This document shows positions 23,619-32,592 of a DNA stretch of 64,000 nucleotides, one piece after another. The stretch is from Xenophilus aerolatus (GTDB lineage: Bacteria > Pseudomonadota > Gammaproteobacteria > Burkholderiales > Burkholderiaceae_C): positions 186,001-250,000 of the forward strand of contig JASCNX010000006.1 of assembly GCA_029968055.1 (NCBI GenBank), read 5' to 3'. The notes beneath the pieces are model-generated. The model searched no databases. It saw nothing but the letters and a program-made list of their open reading frames with translations, and was not told the DNA's origin. Numbering within the stretch: position 1 is the stretch's first letter; every line of letters begins with the position of its first letter. Made by a program: the position numbers and the translations under genes.

Positions 23619-24908
23619 ATGCCCGAACTGCATGTCTCACACGATTCGACCTTCATGCCGCGTGCCACGCGCGTCGCTGCGGCAGTGCTGGTGGTGGTGG
23701 CCCTTGTGGCCTGCGGCAAGAAGGACGCCGCACCGGGCGCCGGCGCACCCGGTGCCGGGGGTGGCGCGCCCCCGCCGCCCGCCGTGGGCGTGATCGTCGC
23801 GACGCCGGGCGAGGTCGGGCTGGTGACCGAGTTGCCGGGCCGCCTGGAAGCCACCCGCGTGTCGCAGGTGCGGGCGCGGGCCGCCGGCATCCTGCAGCAG
23901 CGGCTGTTCCGCGAGGGCAGCGACGTGAAGGCCGGCCAGCCGCTCTTCCGCATCGACCCGGCACCGCTGCTCGCCGCGTCGCAGAGTGCGCAGGCCAGCC
24001 TGGCGCGCTCGGAGGCCAACGCGGTGCAGGCCAAGGCCCTGGCCGACCGCTACAAGCCATTGGTCGAGGCCAACGCTGTGAGCAAGCAGGAATACGCCAA
24101 TGCCGTGGCCGCCTGGAAGGCCGCGGAAGCCGACGTGGCCGCCGGCCGCGCGAGCGTGGCCACCGCCAAGATCAACCTGGGCTACGCCACCGTGACCGCC
24201 CCCATCTCGGGCCGCATCGGCCGTGCCCTGGTGACCGAAGGCGCCCTCGTGGGCCAGGGCGATGCCACCGAGCTGGCCGTGATCCAGCAGATCGACACCC
24301 TCTATGTGAACTTCACGCAGTCGGCCAACGACGCCCTGCGCCTGCGCCGCGCGATGGCCGACGGCAAGCTCAAGCGCGCCAGCGGCAGCGAGGGCGCGAG
24401 CGTGCGCATCGTGCTGGAAGACGGCACCGAGTACGCGCAGCCGGGCCGCCTGCTGTTCTCCGACCTCACGGTCGACCCGACCACGGGCCAGGTGACCCTG
24501 CGCGCCGAGGTGCCCAATCCCAAGGGCGAACTGCTGCCCGGCCTGTACGTGCGCGTGCGCATCGAGCAGGCCCAGGCCGACAACGCGATCAGCGTGCCGC
24601 AGCAGGCCGTCACGCGCACCCAGCAGGGCGACAGCCTCATGGTGGTGAGCGCCGACGGCAAGGTGAGCAAGCGCGACGTGAAGATCACGGCCGGCCAGAA
24701 CAACCGCTGGATCGTCACCGAAGGCCTCAAGGCCGGCGAGCAGGTGATGGTCGACGGCTTCCAGAAGCTGCAGATGATGCCGCCGGGCAGCCCCGTGAAG
24801 CCCGTGCCCTGGACGCCGCCCGGCGCCGCGCCGGCACCGGCGCCCGCGCCTGCCGGCGCACCGGCCGCCGCCCCGGCGCCCGCGCCGGCCGAAGCGCCCA
24901 AGCAGTAA
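23619..24908 (+). CDS. RND efflux periplasmic adaptor lipoprotein (MexA/AcrA family)
   Basis: The 429-residue protein has a lipoprotein signal ending in VALVAC, then the hairpin, lipoyl-like and beta-barrel regions of membrane fusion proteins (GRIGRALVTEGALVGQGDAT, TTGQVTLRAEVPNPKGELLP). It links the inner-membrane pump to the outer-membrane channel. The C-terminus is Pro/Ala-rich and probably disordered. ATG 23619 follows an AAGGA ribosome binding site; ATG 23655 is an internal alternative. It is the first gene of a three-gene operon, 15 bases before the pump gene. Confidence 0.95.
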   Translation: MPELHVSHDSTFMPRATRVAAAVLVVVALVACGKKDAAPGAGAPGAGGGAPPPPAVGVIVATPGEVGLVTELPGRLEATRVSQVRARAAGILQQRLFREGSDVKAGQPLFRIDPAPLLAASQSAQASLARSEANAVQAKALADRYKPLVEANAVSKQEYANAVAAWKAAEADVAAGRASVATAKINLGYATVTAPISGRIGRALVTEGALVGQGDATELAVIQQIDTLYVNFTQSANDALRLRRAMADGKLKRASGSEGASVRIVLEDGTEYAQPGRLLFSDLTVDPTTGQVTLRAEVPNPKGELLPGLYVRVRIEQAQADNAISVPQQAVTRTQQGDSLMVVSADGKVSKRDVKITAGQNNRWIVTEGLKAGEQVMVDGFQKLQMMPPGSPVKPVPWTPPGAAPAPAPAPAGAPAAAPAPAPAEAPKQ

Positions 24909-24923
24909 GGACCGCGAGCAGAT

Positions 24924-27900
24924 ATGGCCAAGTTCTTCATCGAACGACCGATCTTCGCCTGGGTGATCGCCCTGTTCATCATCGTGATGGGCGCGGTGTC
25001 GATCACGCAGTTGCCGATCGCGCAGTACCCGCCCGTGGCGCCGCCCACGATCGTGGTGAACGTCGCCTACCCGGGCGCCTCCGCTCAGACGCTGGAAGAC
25101 AGCGTGCTGGCCGTCATCGAGCGCGAGATGAACGGCACGCCCGGCCTGATCTACATGGAATCGGTGGCTCAGGCCGACGGCACCGGCACGCTGACCATCA
25201 GCTTCGAGACCGGCACCAACGACGACCTGGCGCAGGTGGACGTGCAGAACCGCCTGTCGCGCGCCACGCCGCGCCTGCCCGCGGTGGTGACGCAGCAGGG
25301 CGTGCGCGTGGACAAGTCGCGCAGCAACTTCCTGATGTTCGCGATGCTCGCCTCCGACAACCCGGCCTACACGCCGGTGGAGCTGGGCGACTACGCGGCC
25401 CGCTACATCCAGCCCGACCTGCAGCGCGTCAAGGGCATCGGCCAGGTGCAGCTGTTCGGCAGCGAAAGCGCGATGCGCGTCTGGATCGATCCGGACAAGC
25501 TGCGCGGCTACAACCTGTCGCCTGCCGACGTGACGAACGCCATCCGCGCGCAGAACGCGCAGGTGGCCTCGGGCACCATCGGCGACCTGCCCAACATCAC
25601 CGGCCAGAGCATCGCGGCCACGGTGGTGGTGCGCGGGCAGCTCTCCAGCGTCGAGCAGTTCGGCAACATCTCGCTGCGCACCAACACCGACGGCTCGTCG
25701 GTGCGCCTGAAGGATGTGGCGCGCATCGAACTGGGCGGGCAGAGCTACGCGACCTCCGCCCGGCTCAACGGCAGCCCGGCCGTCGGCCTGGGCGTGCAGC
25801 TCGCGCCCACGGGCAACGCGCTCGAGTCCGCGCGCCTGGTGCGCGCGAAGATGGACGAGCTGCAGAAGTACTTTCCGCAGGGCGTGAAGTACTCCATCCC
25901 CTACGACAGCTCGCGCTTCGTGCAGATCTCCATCACCGAAGTGGTCAAGACGCTGTTCGAGGCCGTCGCGCTGGTGTTCGTCGTGATGTTCCTGTTCCTG
26001 CAGAACTGGCGCTACACGATCATCCCGACCATCGTGGTGCCGATCGCGCTGCTGGGCACGTTCGCCGTCCTGGCGGCGCTGGGCTTCTCGATCAACGTGC
26101 TCACCATGTTCGGCATGGTGCTGGTGATCGGCATCGTGGTGGACGACGCCATCGTGGTGGTCGAGAACGTCGAGCGCATCATGAGCGAGGAGGGCCTGCC
26201 GCCGCTGCAGGCCGCGCGCAAGGCGATGCAGCAGATCTCGGGCGCCATCATCGGCGTGACGGTGGTGCTGATCTCGGTGTTCGTGCCGCTGGCCTTCTTT
26301 GCCGGTTCCACCGGCAACATCTACCGCCAGTTCTCGGTGGTGATGGTGGCGTCGATCGGCTTCTCGGCCTTCATGGCGCTGTCGCTCACGCCGGCGCTGT
26401 GCGCCACGCTGCTCAAGCCGGTCGAGGCCGGCCACCACGTCGAGAAGCGCGGCTTCTTCGGCTGGTTCAACCGCAGCTTCTCGCGCACGGCCAAGGGCTA
26501 CGAGGGCCTGGTGTCGCGGCTGCTGCGGCGCGCCGGCCGCTACATGATCGTGTACCTCGCGATCATCGCGGCGGTGGCGCTGGTGTACACGCGCATCCCG
26601 ACGGCCTTCCTGCCGCAGGAGGACCAGGGCAACATCCTGGTGAACGTGCAGTTGCCCCCCGGCGCCACGCAGGAGCGCACGCTGTCGGCGATGGAACAGG
26701 TCGAGAAGTTCATGCTCAAGCAGCCCGAGGTGCAGAGCATCGTCGGCGTGCTGGGCTTCTCCTTCTCGGGCCAGGGCCAGAACGCCGGCATCGCCTTCGT
26801 GACGCTGAAGGACTGGCACGAGCGCGAGGGCGAACAGCATGCGGCGTCGGCGCTGGCAGGCCGGGCCTTCGGCGCCCTGTCGCAGGTGCGCGACGCGTTC
26901 ATCTACCCGCTGAGCCCGCCGCCGATCCCCGAGCTGGGCACCGGCAGCGGCTTCTCGTTCCGCCTGCAGGACCGCAGCGGGGCCGGCCACGATGCGCTGG
27001 TCAACGCACGCAACCAGCTGCTGGGCATGGCGATGAAGAGCCCGGTGCTCACCGGCATCCGCCCGGACGGCCTCGAAGACGCGCCGCAGCTGCAGATCGA
27101 GATCGACCGCGAGAAGGCGCAGGCGCTGGGCGTGGGCTTCGATGCCATCAACAGCGCGCTGTCGACGGCGCTGGGTTCCAGCTACGTGAACGACTTCCCG
27201 AGCCGCGGCCGCATGCAGCGCGTGGTGGTGCAGGCCGACGCGCCCGGCCGCATGCAGCCGGAAGACCTGCTGCGCATCAACGCGACCAACAGCCAGGGCC
27301 AGCCGGTGCCGCTGTCGGCCTTCGGTGCCACCAAGTGGGTCAAGGGCGCGCAGCAGACCGTGCGCTACAACGGCTACCCGGCGATGCGCATCAGCGGCGA
27401 GCCGGCACCGGGCCACAGCTCGGGTGCCGCGCTGGCCGAGATGGAGAGGCTCGCCGCGCAGCTGCCGCAGGGCTTCGGCTTCGAATGGACCGGCACCTCG
27501 CGCGAGGAAAAGCTCGCGGGCTCGCAGGCCGTCATCCTGTACGGCTTCGCGATCCTGGCGGTGTTCCTGTGCCTGGCCGCGCTGTACGAGAGCTGGTCGA
27601 TCCCGGTGGCGGTGATCCTGGTGGTGCCGCTGGGCGTGCTGGGCGTGCTGCTGGCCACCCTGCTGCGCGCCTACTCGAACGACGTGTACTTCCAGGTCGG
27701 GCTGATCACGATCATCGGGCTGTCGGCGAAGAACGCCATCCTGATCATCGAGTTCGCGAAGGACCTGCAGGCCCAGGGGAAGGGCGTCGTCGAGGCGGCG
27801 CTCACCGCGGCCCACCTGCGCTTCCGTCCGATCATCATGACCTCGCTGGCCTTCGGCCTGGGCGTGGTGCCGCTGGCCATCGCCGCCGGCGCCGGCTCGG

Positions 27901-28088
27901 CCAGCCAGCGTGCCATCGGCACCGGCGTGATTGGCGGCATGATCACGGGCACGGCGCTGGCCGTGTTCTTCGTTCCCGTGTTCTTCGTGGTGGTGCGCGG
28001 CCTGTTCAAGGGCAGCAAGCGCCAGCAGGAACTGAACAAGAAGCACGCGGAAGCGGCCGGCATTCAGGAAGAATCCCGCCATGACTGA
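24924..28088 (+). CDS. RND efflux inner-membrane pump (AcrB/MexB, HAE1 family)
   Basis: The 1054-residue protein has the full AcrB layout: an N-terminal first helix (FIERPIFAWVIALFIIVMGA), two large periplasmic loops and twelve membrane helices. The proton-relay aspartates are visible in VVDDAIVVVENVER within helix 4. Length is typical of the family. It expels drugs, dyes or solvents using the proton gradient. It overlaps the outer-membrane channel gene by eight bases. The substrate cannot be read from the sequence. Confidence 0.97.
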   Translation: MAKFFIERPIFAWVIALFIIVMGAVSITQLPIAQYPPVAPPTIVVNVAYPGASAQTLEDSVLAVIEREMNGTPGLIYMESVAQADGTGTLTISFETGTNDDLAQVDVQNRLSRATPRLPAVVTQQGVRVDKSRSNFLMFAMLASDNPAYTPVELGDYAARYIQPDLQRVKGIGQVQLFGSESAMRVWIDPDKLRGYNLSPADVTNAIRAQNAQVASGTIGDLPNITGQSIAATVVVRGQLSSVEQFGNISLRTNTDGSSVRLKDVARIELGGQSYATSARLNGSPAVGLGVQLAPTGNALESARLVRAKMDELQKYFPQGVKYSIPYDSSRFVQISITEVVKTLFEAVALVFVVMFLFLQNWRYTIIPTIVVPIALLGTFAVLAALGFSINVLTMFGMVLVIGIVVDDAIVVVENVERIMSEEGLPPLQAARKAMQQISGAIIGVTVVLISVFVPLAFFAGSTGNIYRQFSVVMVASIGFSAFMALSLTPALCATLLKPVEAGHHVEKRGFFGWFNRSFSRTAKGYEGLVSRLLRRAGRYMIVYLAIIAAVALVYTRIPTAFLPQEDQGNILVNVQLPPGATQERTLSAMEQVEKFMLKQPEVQSIVGVLGFSFSGQGQNAGIAFVTLKDWHEREGEQHAASALAGRAFGALSQVRDAFIYPLSPPPIPELGTGSGFSFRLQDRSGAGHDALVNARNQLLGMAMKSPVLTGIRPDGLEDAPQLQIEIDREKAQALGVGFDAINSALSTALGSSYVNDFPSRGRMQRVVVQADAPGRMQPEDLLRINATNSQGQPVPLSAFGATKWVKGAQQTVRYNGYPAMRISGEPAPGHSSGAALAEMERLAAQLPQGFGFEWTGTSREEKLAGSQAVILYGFAILAVFLCLAALYESWSIPVAVILVVPLGVLGVLLATLLRAYSNDVYFQVGLITIIGLSAKNAILIIEFAKDLQAQGKGVVEAALTAAHLRFRPIIMTSLAFGLGVVPLAIAAGAGSASQRAIGTGVIGGMITGTALAVFFVPVFFVVVRGLFKGSKRQQELNKKHAEAAGIQEESRHD

Positions 28089-29529
28089 GCGACGAAACAC
28101 CATGCGACTGATCCCCGTGGCGCTGGCCGCGGCCCTGCTGGCCGCCGGCTGCTCGCTGATACCGACCTACGAGCGCCCCGCGGCGCCGGTGCCCACCACC
28201 TTCCCGGGCGACCCGGCCCAGCCGGCCGGCCCGGCGGCGGCGATGCTGCCCTGGCAGGACTTCTTTACCGATCCGCGGCTCGCGGGCCTGATCGAGACGG
28301 CGCTGGCCAACAACCGCGACCTGCGGGTGACGGTGCAGAACATCGAGCAGGCGCGCGCGCAGTTCGGCATCCAGCGCGCCGCCCTCTTCCCGGCGGTCGG
28401 GCTGTCGGCCTCCGGTTCGCGCTCGAGCCCCAACCCGGCGCAGGCCTACAACCCCGATGCGAGCAGCGTGGCCCAGACCTTCTCGGTCAACCTCGGCGTC
28501 TCGGCCTGGGAGATCGATTTCTTCGGCCGCGTGCGCAGCCTGCGCGACCAGGCACTGGCGCAGTACCTGGCGACCGAGGAAGCGCGCAAGTCGGCGCAGA
28601 TCAGCCTGATCGCCAATGTCGCGAACGGCTGGCTGACGCTGATCGCCGACGAGGAGCTGCTCGCCATCACGCGCCAGACACTGGCCACCCGCGAGGACAC
28701 GCTCAAGCTGACCAAGCTGCGCTTCGACAACGGCGTGTCGTCCGAGCTGGACTTCCAGCTCGCCAACTCGCTGGCCGAGAGTGCCCGCGCCACCTACGCG
28801 CAGCAGCAGCGTTTGCGCCGGCAGGACGAGAACGCCCTGGCCCTCCTGTTGGGCGCGCCGGTGCCCGCGTCCGCGCTGGCCGGCCTGAACGGCGGTCTGG
28901 CGGCCGTCAAGCCGATGCCCGACGTGCCGGCCGGCCTGCCCTCCGACCTGCTGACCGAGCGGCCGGACATCCGCGCCGCGGAGCAGCAGCTGATCGCCGC
29001 CAACGCCAACATCGGCGCGGCGCGCGCGGCCTTCTTCCCGCGCGTGGCGCTCACCACCGCCATCGGCACGCAAAGCCGCGAGTTCTCGAACCTGTTCGAC
29101 AGCGGCACCAAGGCCTGGAGCTTCGCGCCGTCGATCACGCTGCCGATCTTCGACGCCGGCCGCAACCAGGCCAACCTCGACTCGGCACGGGCCGGTCGCG
29201 AGATCGCCGTGGCCCAGTACGAGAAGTCGATCCAGAGCGCCTTCCGCGAGGTGGCCGACGCCCTGGCCGGCCGCGAGACGCTGACCGAGCAGGCGCGCGC
29301 CCTGCGCGCCACGGCCGAGGCCGAAAGCGTGCGCTTCCGCCTGTCCGACCTGCGCTACCGCAACGGCGTGGCCAGTTCGCTCGACCTGCTGGACGCCCAG
29401 CGCTCGCTGTTCTCGGCGCAGCTGTCGGCGGTGCAGGCGCAACTGCTGGAACTGCAGAACCGGGTGACGCTGTACCGCACGCTGGGCGGCGGATGGACCG
29501 AGCGCGCGCCGGTCCAGGCACCGGCCTGA
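28081..29529 (+). CDS. RND efflux outer-membrane channel lipoprotein (NodT/OprM family)
   Basis: The 482-residue protein starts at ATG 28081, overlapping the pump stop; an internal ATG at 28102 is a possible start. The signal ends in LLAAGC, a lipobox. Two outer-membrane efflux repeats follow; SAWEIDFFGRVRSLRDQALA and PSITLPIFDAGRNQANLDSA are the paired family signatures. It completes a tripartite pump with the two genes before it. The TetR gene and the operator at 23.5 kb are the likely control point. Confidence 0.95.
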   Translation: MTERRNTMRLIPVALAAALLAAGCSLIPTYERPAAPVPTTFPGDPAQPAGPAAAMLPWQDFFTDPRLAGLIETALANNRDLRVTVQNIEQARAQFGIQRAALFPAVGLSASGSRSSPNPAQAYNPDASSVAQTFSVNLGVSAWEIDFFGRVRSLRDQALAQYLATEEARKSAQISLIANVANGWLTLIADEELLAITRQTLATREDTLKLTKLRFDNGVSSELDFQLANSLAESARATYAQQQRLRRQDENALALLLGAPVPASALAGLNGGLAAVKPMPDVPAGLPSDLLTERPDIRAAEQQLIAANANIGAARAAFFPRVALTTAIGTQSREFSNLFDSGTKAWSFAPSITLPIFDAGRNQANLDSARAGREIAVAQYEKSIQSAFREVADALAGRETLTEQARALRATAEAESVRFRLSDLRYRNGVASSLDLLDAQRSLFSAQLSAVQAQLLELQNRVTLYRTLGGGWTERAPVQAPA

Positions 29530-29628
29530 GGGCCGGTAGGTCCCCGCAACGCACCGGACAGGGGCGGCGGGGACCCCTCCCTATAATCCGCGGTTGATCC
29601 GAAAAAGCCCCCCGATAACGAGGACGCC

Positions 29629-30291
29629 ATGAGCGACAGCGCGCAATACCACGCAACGGAAGACGCCCACACCGGTCCGATCAAGAACCCCAAGCAGCTC
29701 TTGCTGGCGGTGTTCTTCAGTTTCATCGTGCCGATCCTCATCATCGTGGGCCTCGTTTCGTACGTGGTGTCGGGCCTCAAGCCCTCCGGGTCGGCGCAGG
29801 GCGACAACATGTCGTTGTACGGCGTGTCGCAGGAGGCGCGCGATCGCGAGGTGGCCGACCGCATCAGGAAGGTGGGCGCGATCGAGATCCGCGACGCCAA
29901 CCGCCCCCTGGCGGCTGGCGAGGCCGTCTTCAAGGCCCAGTGCGCCGCCTGCCATGGTTCCCCCGGCATTCCCGGCGCCCCGCATTACGGCGATGCGGCT
30001 GCCTGGGGCCCGCGCATCGGCCAGGGCTACGCCACGCTGCTCGAACACGCGCTCAAGGGCAAGGGCGCCATGCCGCCGCAGGGCGGGGGCGACTTCGAGG
30101 ACCCCGAGATCGGCCGTGCCGTGGTCTACATGGCCAACGCGGGCGGCGCCAAGTTCCCCGAGCCCCAGCGACCCGCCCCAGCGGGCGCAGCGCCTGCCGA
30201 TGGCGCCCCGGCAGCGGCGGCACCCGCCGCTGGCGCATCGGACGCGGCAGCCGCCGCGCCGGCGGCCCCGGCGGCCAGCGCTGCCAAGTAA
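29629..30291 (+). CDS. Membrane-anchored cytochrome c5-like protein
   Basis: The 220-residue protein has one N-terminal membrane helix (LLLAVFFSFIVPILIIVGLV) and a single heme-binding motif, CAACHG, near residue 105. A methionine in KGAMPPQGGG is the likely sixth heme ligand. The C-terminal 60 residues are Ala/Pro-rich and disordered-looking. The protein probably carries electrons in the periplasm, near a terminal oxidase. It stands alone and is followed by a strong terminator. Confidence 0.93.
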   Translation: MSDSAQYHATEDAHTGPIKNPKQLLLAVFFSFIVPILIIVGLVSYVVSGLKPSGSAQGDNMSLYGVSQEARDREVADRIRKVGAIEIRDANRPLAAGEAVFKAQCAACHGSPGIPGAPHYGDAAAWGPRIGQGYATLLEHALKGKGAMPPQGGGDFEDPEIGRAVVYMANAGGAKFPEPQRPAPAGAAPADGAPAAAAPAAGASDAAAAAPAAPAASAAK

Positions 30292-30312
30292 GGCGATCCG
30301 CGCACCAGCGAC

Positions 30313-30334
30313 AAGCCGGCCTTCGGGCCGGCTT
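30313..30334 (+). terminator. Intrinsic terminator of the cytochrome c gene
   Basis: AAGCCGGCC and GGCCGGCTT pair around a TTCG tetraloop and are followed by TTCTTT, 21 bases after the stop codon. Confidence 0.9.
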
Positions 30335-30395
30335 TTCTTTGGTCGATCGTCAAGCCACCGGGGCGCCACGGCGCCCGCCACGCTCGCGCCTCGAG

Positions 30396-30923
30396 CTATT
30401 TCTTCGCCAGCAGCTGGGGGCTCGTCACATAGCCATAGCGTGCCGGCAGGCCGGCCGCTTCGACCGTCTCGGGCGTCCAGCGTCCCTGCTCGATGGCATC
30501 GGCCGCGATCCCCACGTCCTGGGTGTGCACCAGGCCCAGGCCCAGCGGCGAGGCGAGGTACAGGCGCCCGTCCTCGTCCAGCAGGCAGGCCGTGGGCTCG
30601 GTGTCGGCGCCGGTGTGGGCGGTGACGTGGAAGTCGTCCGCCACGCGCCAGACCAGCGGCGTCAGCTCCAGTTCCACATACACGCGCTGGGGCCCGTTCT
30701 GGAAGAACCACTGCCCGGCCTCGTCGTGCTCGTAGTTGCGGTGGATGAAGTCGATCAGCTTGTCGTGCCGCAGCAGCGAGCCCTTGGCCGCGGGGAAGGG
30801 GCCGGCCGCCTGGGTGCGGTCGTCGCGCATGTACCAGTTGCCACGCGCGTCCAGGCCCAGCCAGCCATAGCAATGGGGCACGTTGGGCCACTTGGCCAGT
30901 GCCTGTCTGACGATGTCGTCCAT
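30396..30923 (-). CDS. Conserved protein of unknown function
   Basis: The 175-residue protein starts at ATG 30923 (MDDIVRQALAKWPNVPHCYG). It has a very recognisable start, WPNVPHCYGWLGLDARGNWY, that I associate with a Comamonadaceae-wide family without a known role. Later aromatic- and His-rich blocks (FIHRNYEHDEAGQWFFQNGP) look like a compact soluble domain. There is no signal peptide. It precedes the YheT-type hydrolase gene on the opposite side of a 49-base gap and is not clearly in operon with it. Confidence 0.8.
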   Translation of the reverse strand: MDDIVRQALAKWPNVPHCYGWLGLDARGNWYMRDDRTQAAGPFPAAKGSLLRHDKLIDFIHRNYEHDEAGQWFFQNGPQRVYVELELTPLVWRVADDFHVTAHTGADTEPTACLLDEDGRLYLASPLGLGLVHTQDVGIAADAIEQGRWTPETVEAAGLPARYGYVTSPQLLAKK

Positions 30924-30972
30924 GGGCGGGATTGTGCGCCGCGGCCCCGGTGCGGGCTGTCGGAGGGTGCGC

Positions 30973-32058
30973 CTACAGGTGCGCGCGCAGCCAACCGCCC
31001 ACCGCCTCGGGCATCGTGCGCACGTGGCCCGGCGGCCGCCCCCACGGGAAGCCCACATGCCCGCCGTGCAGCGGCTGCCACAGCGTCACATGGGCACCCA
31101 CCTCGTGCGGGCCGGGCAGGCTGCTGCCGGGCACGAAGGGATCGTTGCGTGCGTTGACCACCAGCGCCGGCACGCGGATGGCGCGCAGGTGCGGCTTGGC
31201 GGACGCGCGCGCCCAGTAGTCCTCGGTGTTGCGAAAACCGTGCAGCGGCGCGGTGAACACGTCGTCGAAGGCGTACAGGTCGCGGGCAGCGCGCAGCCGC
31301 TCGGCGTCGAACAGCCCCGGGTGCTGCGCCAGCTTGGCCAGCGCCTTGGGCTTCATGGTCGACAGGAACATGCGCGTGTAGACGACCCGGTTGAAGCCGC
31401 GCCCGATGGCCGCGCCACCGGCCGCGAGGTCCAGCGGGGCGCTGACCGAGGCCACGGCCTTCACCACGCGGGCCGCCGATTCGCCGGCCTCCTCGGCCCA
31501 CCGCAGCAGCGCATTGCCGCCCAGCGACACGCCGGCAGCAAGCAGGGGGCGCCCTGCGGCCTGACCGGCCAATCGCTGCAGGATCCAGCCCACCTCCTCA
31601 TGGTCGCCCGAGTGGTAGGCGCGCGGCGCCAGGTTGATCTCGCCGCTGCAGCCGCGAAAGTGCGGCACGGCAAAACCCATGCCCTGCGCCGCGGCGAAGG
31701 CGGCAAAGGCCTCGGCATAGTGGCTGTGCGAAGAACCCTCGAGGCCGTGGAACAGCACCAGGAGCGGTGTCGCGGAAGGCGCCGCGGCCCCGAGCGCGCA
31801 ATCCGCAGGATTGCCCGCCCCGGCTTGGCCGGGGCCCGGCGCGAGCACCCCCGCGGGGGGCAGCGAACCTCGCGCAGCGGGGAGCGTGGGGGCCACAGCA
31901 TCCTGAAAATCGACGTCGATGAAGTCGCCGTCGGGCGTGCTCCAGCGCTCACGGCGGTAGACCGGGGACGGCCCGTCGTGCCGGCGCGACCAGAGCGCCG
32001 GCCAGATGGTCTGCAGGTTGCCGCCGGGCAGCCAGCGGGGAGAGACGTAGCGTTCCAT
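30973..32058 (-). CDS. YheT-family alpha/beta hydrolase with a repeat insertion
   Basis: The 361-residue protein has the N-terminal YheT signature (WLPGGNLQTIWPALW), the strand LLVLFHGLEGSSHSHY, the nucleophile elbow GVSLGGNALLRW (Ser about 178) and the catalytic His near the end (LHGGHVGFPWG). Residues about 57-96 do not fit the family and coincide with a palindromic repeat inserted in frame. The gene has stayed open, so the protein is probably still made with an extra surface loop. It may be an esterase; its substrate is unknown. Confidence 0.88.
   Translation of the reverse strand: MERYVSPRWLPGGNLQTIWPALWSRRHDGPSPVYRRERWSTPDGDFIDVDFQDAVAPTLPAARGSLPPAGVLAPGPGQAGAGNPADCALGAAAPSATPLLVLFHGLEGSSHSHYAEAFAAFAAAQGMGFAVPHFRGCSGEINLAPRAYHSGDHEEVGWILQRLAGQAAGRPLLAAGVSLGGNALLRWAEEAGESAARVVKAVASVSAPLDLAAGGAAIGRGFNRVVYTRMFLSTMKPKALAKLAQHPGLFDAERLRAARDLYAFDDVFTAPLHGFRNTEDYWARASAKPHLRAIRVPALVVNARNDPFVPGSSLPGPHEVGAHVTLWQPLHGGHVGFPWGRPPGHVRTMPEAVGGWLRAHL
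31794..31892. repeat. Palindromic repeat inserted in frame in the YheT gene
   Basis: The stretch contains nested inverted repeats, including CCCCGGC/GGCCGGGG and CCCCCGCGGGGG. It encodes the family-atypical residues about 57-96 of the hydrolase. This type of GC-rich palindromic block is common in Comamonadaceae genomes, as I recall; the copy number here was not counted. Confidence 0.65.
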
Positions 32059-32094
32059 GGCAAGAACAACCGGCGCGCAAAAGGCCGCGCAGGA

Positions 32095-32550
32095 TCAGTG
32101 CAGCAGCGCCGGCACCTCGTGCGAGTCATCGGGCGCCTGCGCGGTGCCGGGGCTGGCGTGGTGGGCCACCATGCGCCAGCCCTGCGCGGTCTTGTGGTAG
32201 ACGTTGGTGGCCAGCACGAAGGCGTGCTTCGGGCCTTCGGGCGTCAGCACCTCGATGCGCTCGAGCACGTTGTGCACGCTGCTGGCCAGCGAGTCGATCT
32301 TGCGCACGCGCGCCGGCTGCGCATGGATCGCCCCGCCGTCGGTGAACATCTGCTCGAAGGCCGCGCGGATCGCGCCGCTGCCCACCAGGCGCGGACCGCC
32401 CGGGTGCACGCAGAAGACCTCGTCCTCGTCGGCCCAGCACGCCATCAGCGCATCGACATCGCCGCGGTGCAGCGCCTCGTAGAAGGCGGCTTCGACCTCA
32501 TCGGCGGTTCCCCCGAGGGCCGCGGCACGGAGTTTGGACTTGGTGGACAT
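32095..32550 (-). CDS. NTF2-like (SnoaL-type) protein
   Basis: The 151-residue protein has the cone-shaped NTF2 fold pattern: an N-terminal helix (EVEAAFYEALHRGDVDALMA), the DEDEVFCVHPGG strand-loop, and VLATNVYHKTAQGWRMVAHH near the end, where the family has a conserved W-R-hydrophobic-H. Proteins of this fold bind small ligands or act as isomerases, but no catalytic residues are recognised here. It lies just after the YheT gene on the same strand. Confidence 0.85.
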   Translation of the reverse strand: MSTKSKLRAAALGGTADEVEAAFYEALHRGDVDALMACWADEDEVFCVHPGGPRLVGSGAIRAAFEQMFTDGGAIHAQPARVRKIDSLASSVHNVLERIEVLTPEGPKHAFVLATNVYHKTAQGWRMVAHHASPGTAQAPDDSHEVPALLH

Positions 32551-32592
32551 GGCAGCGCGGATTGTGCCTGCTGCTCTCGCCGCCTTCAGGCC

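Noticed and set aside
23309-28084. Very long plus- and minus-strand frames over the efflux operon
   Set aside because: They are shadows of the adaptor and pump genes caused by high GC; they lack protein-like motifs and contain Arg/Pro/Gly-rich sequence.
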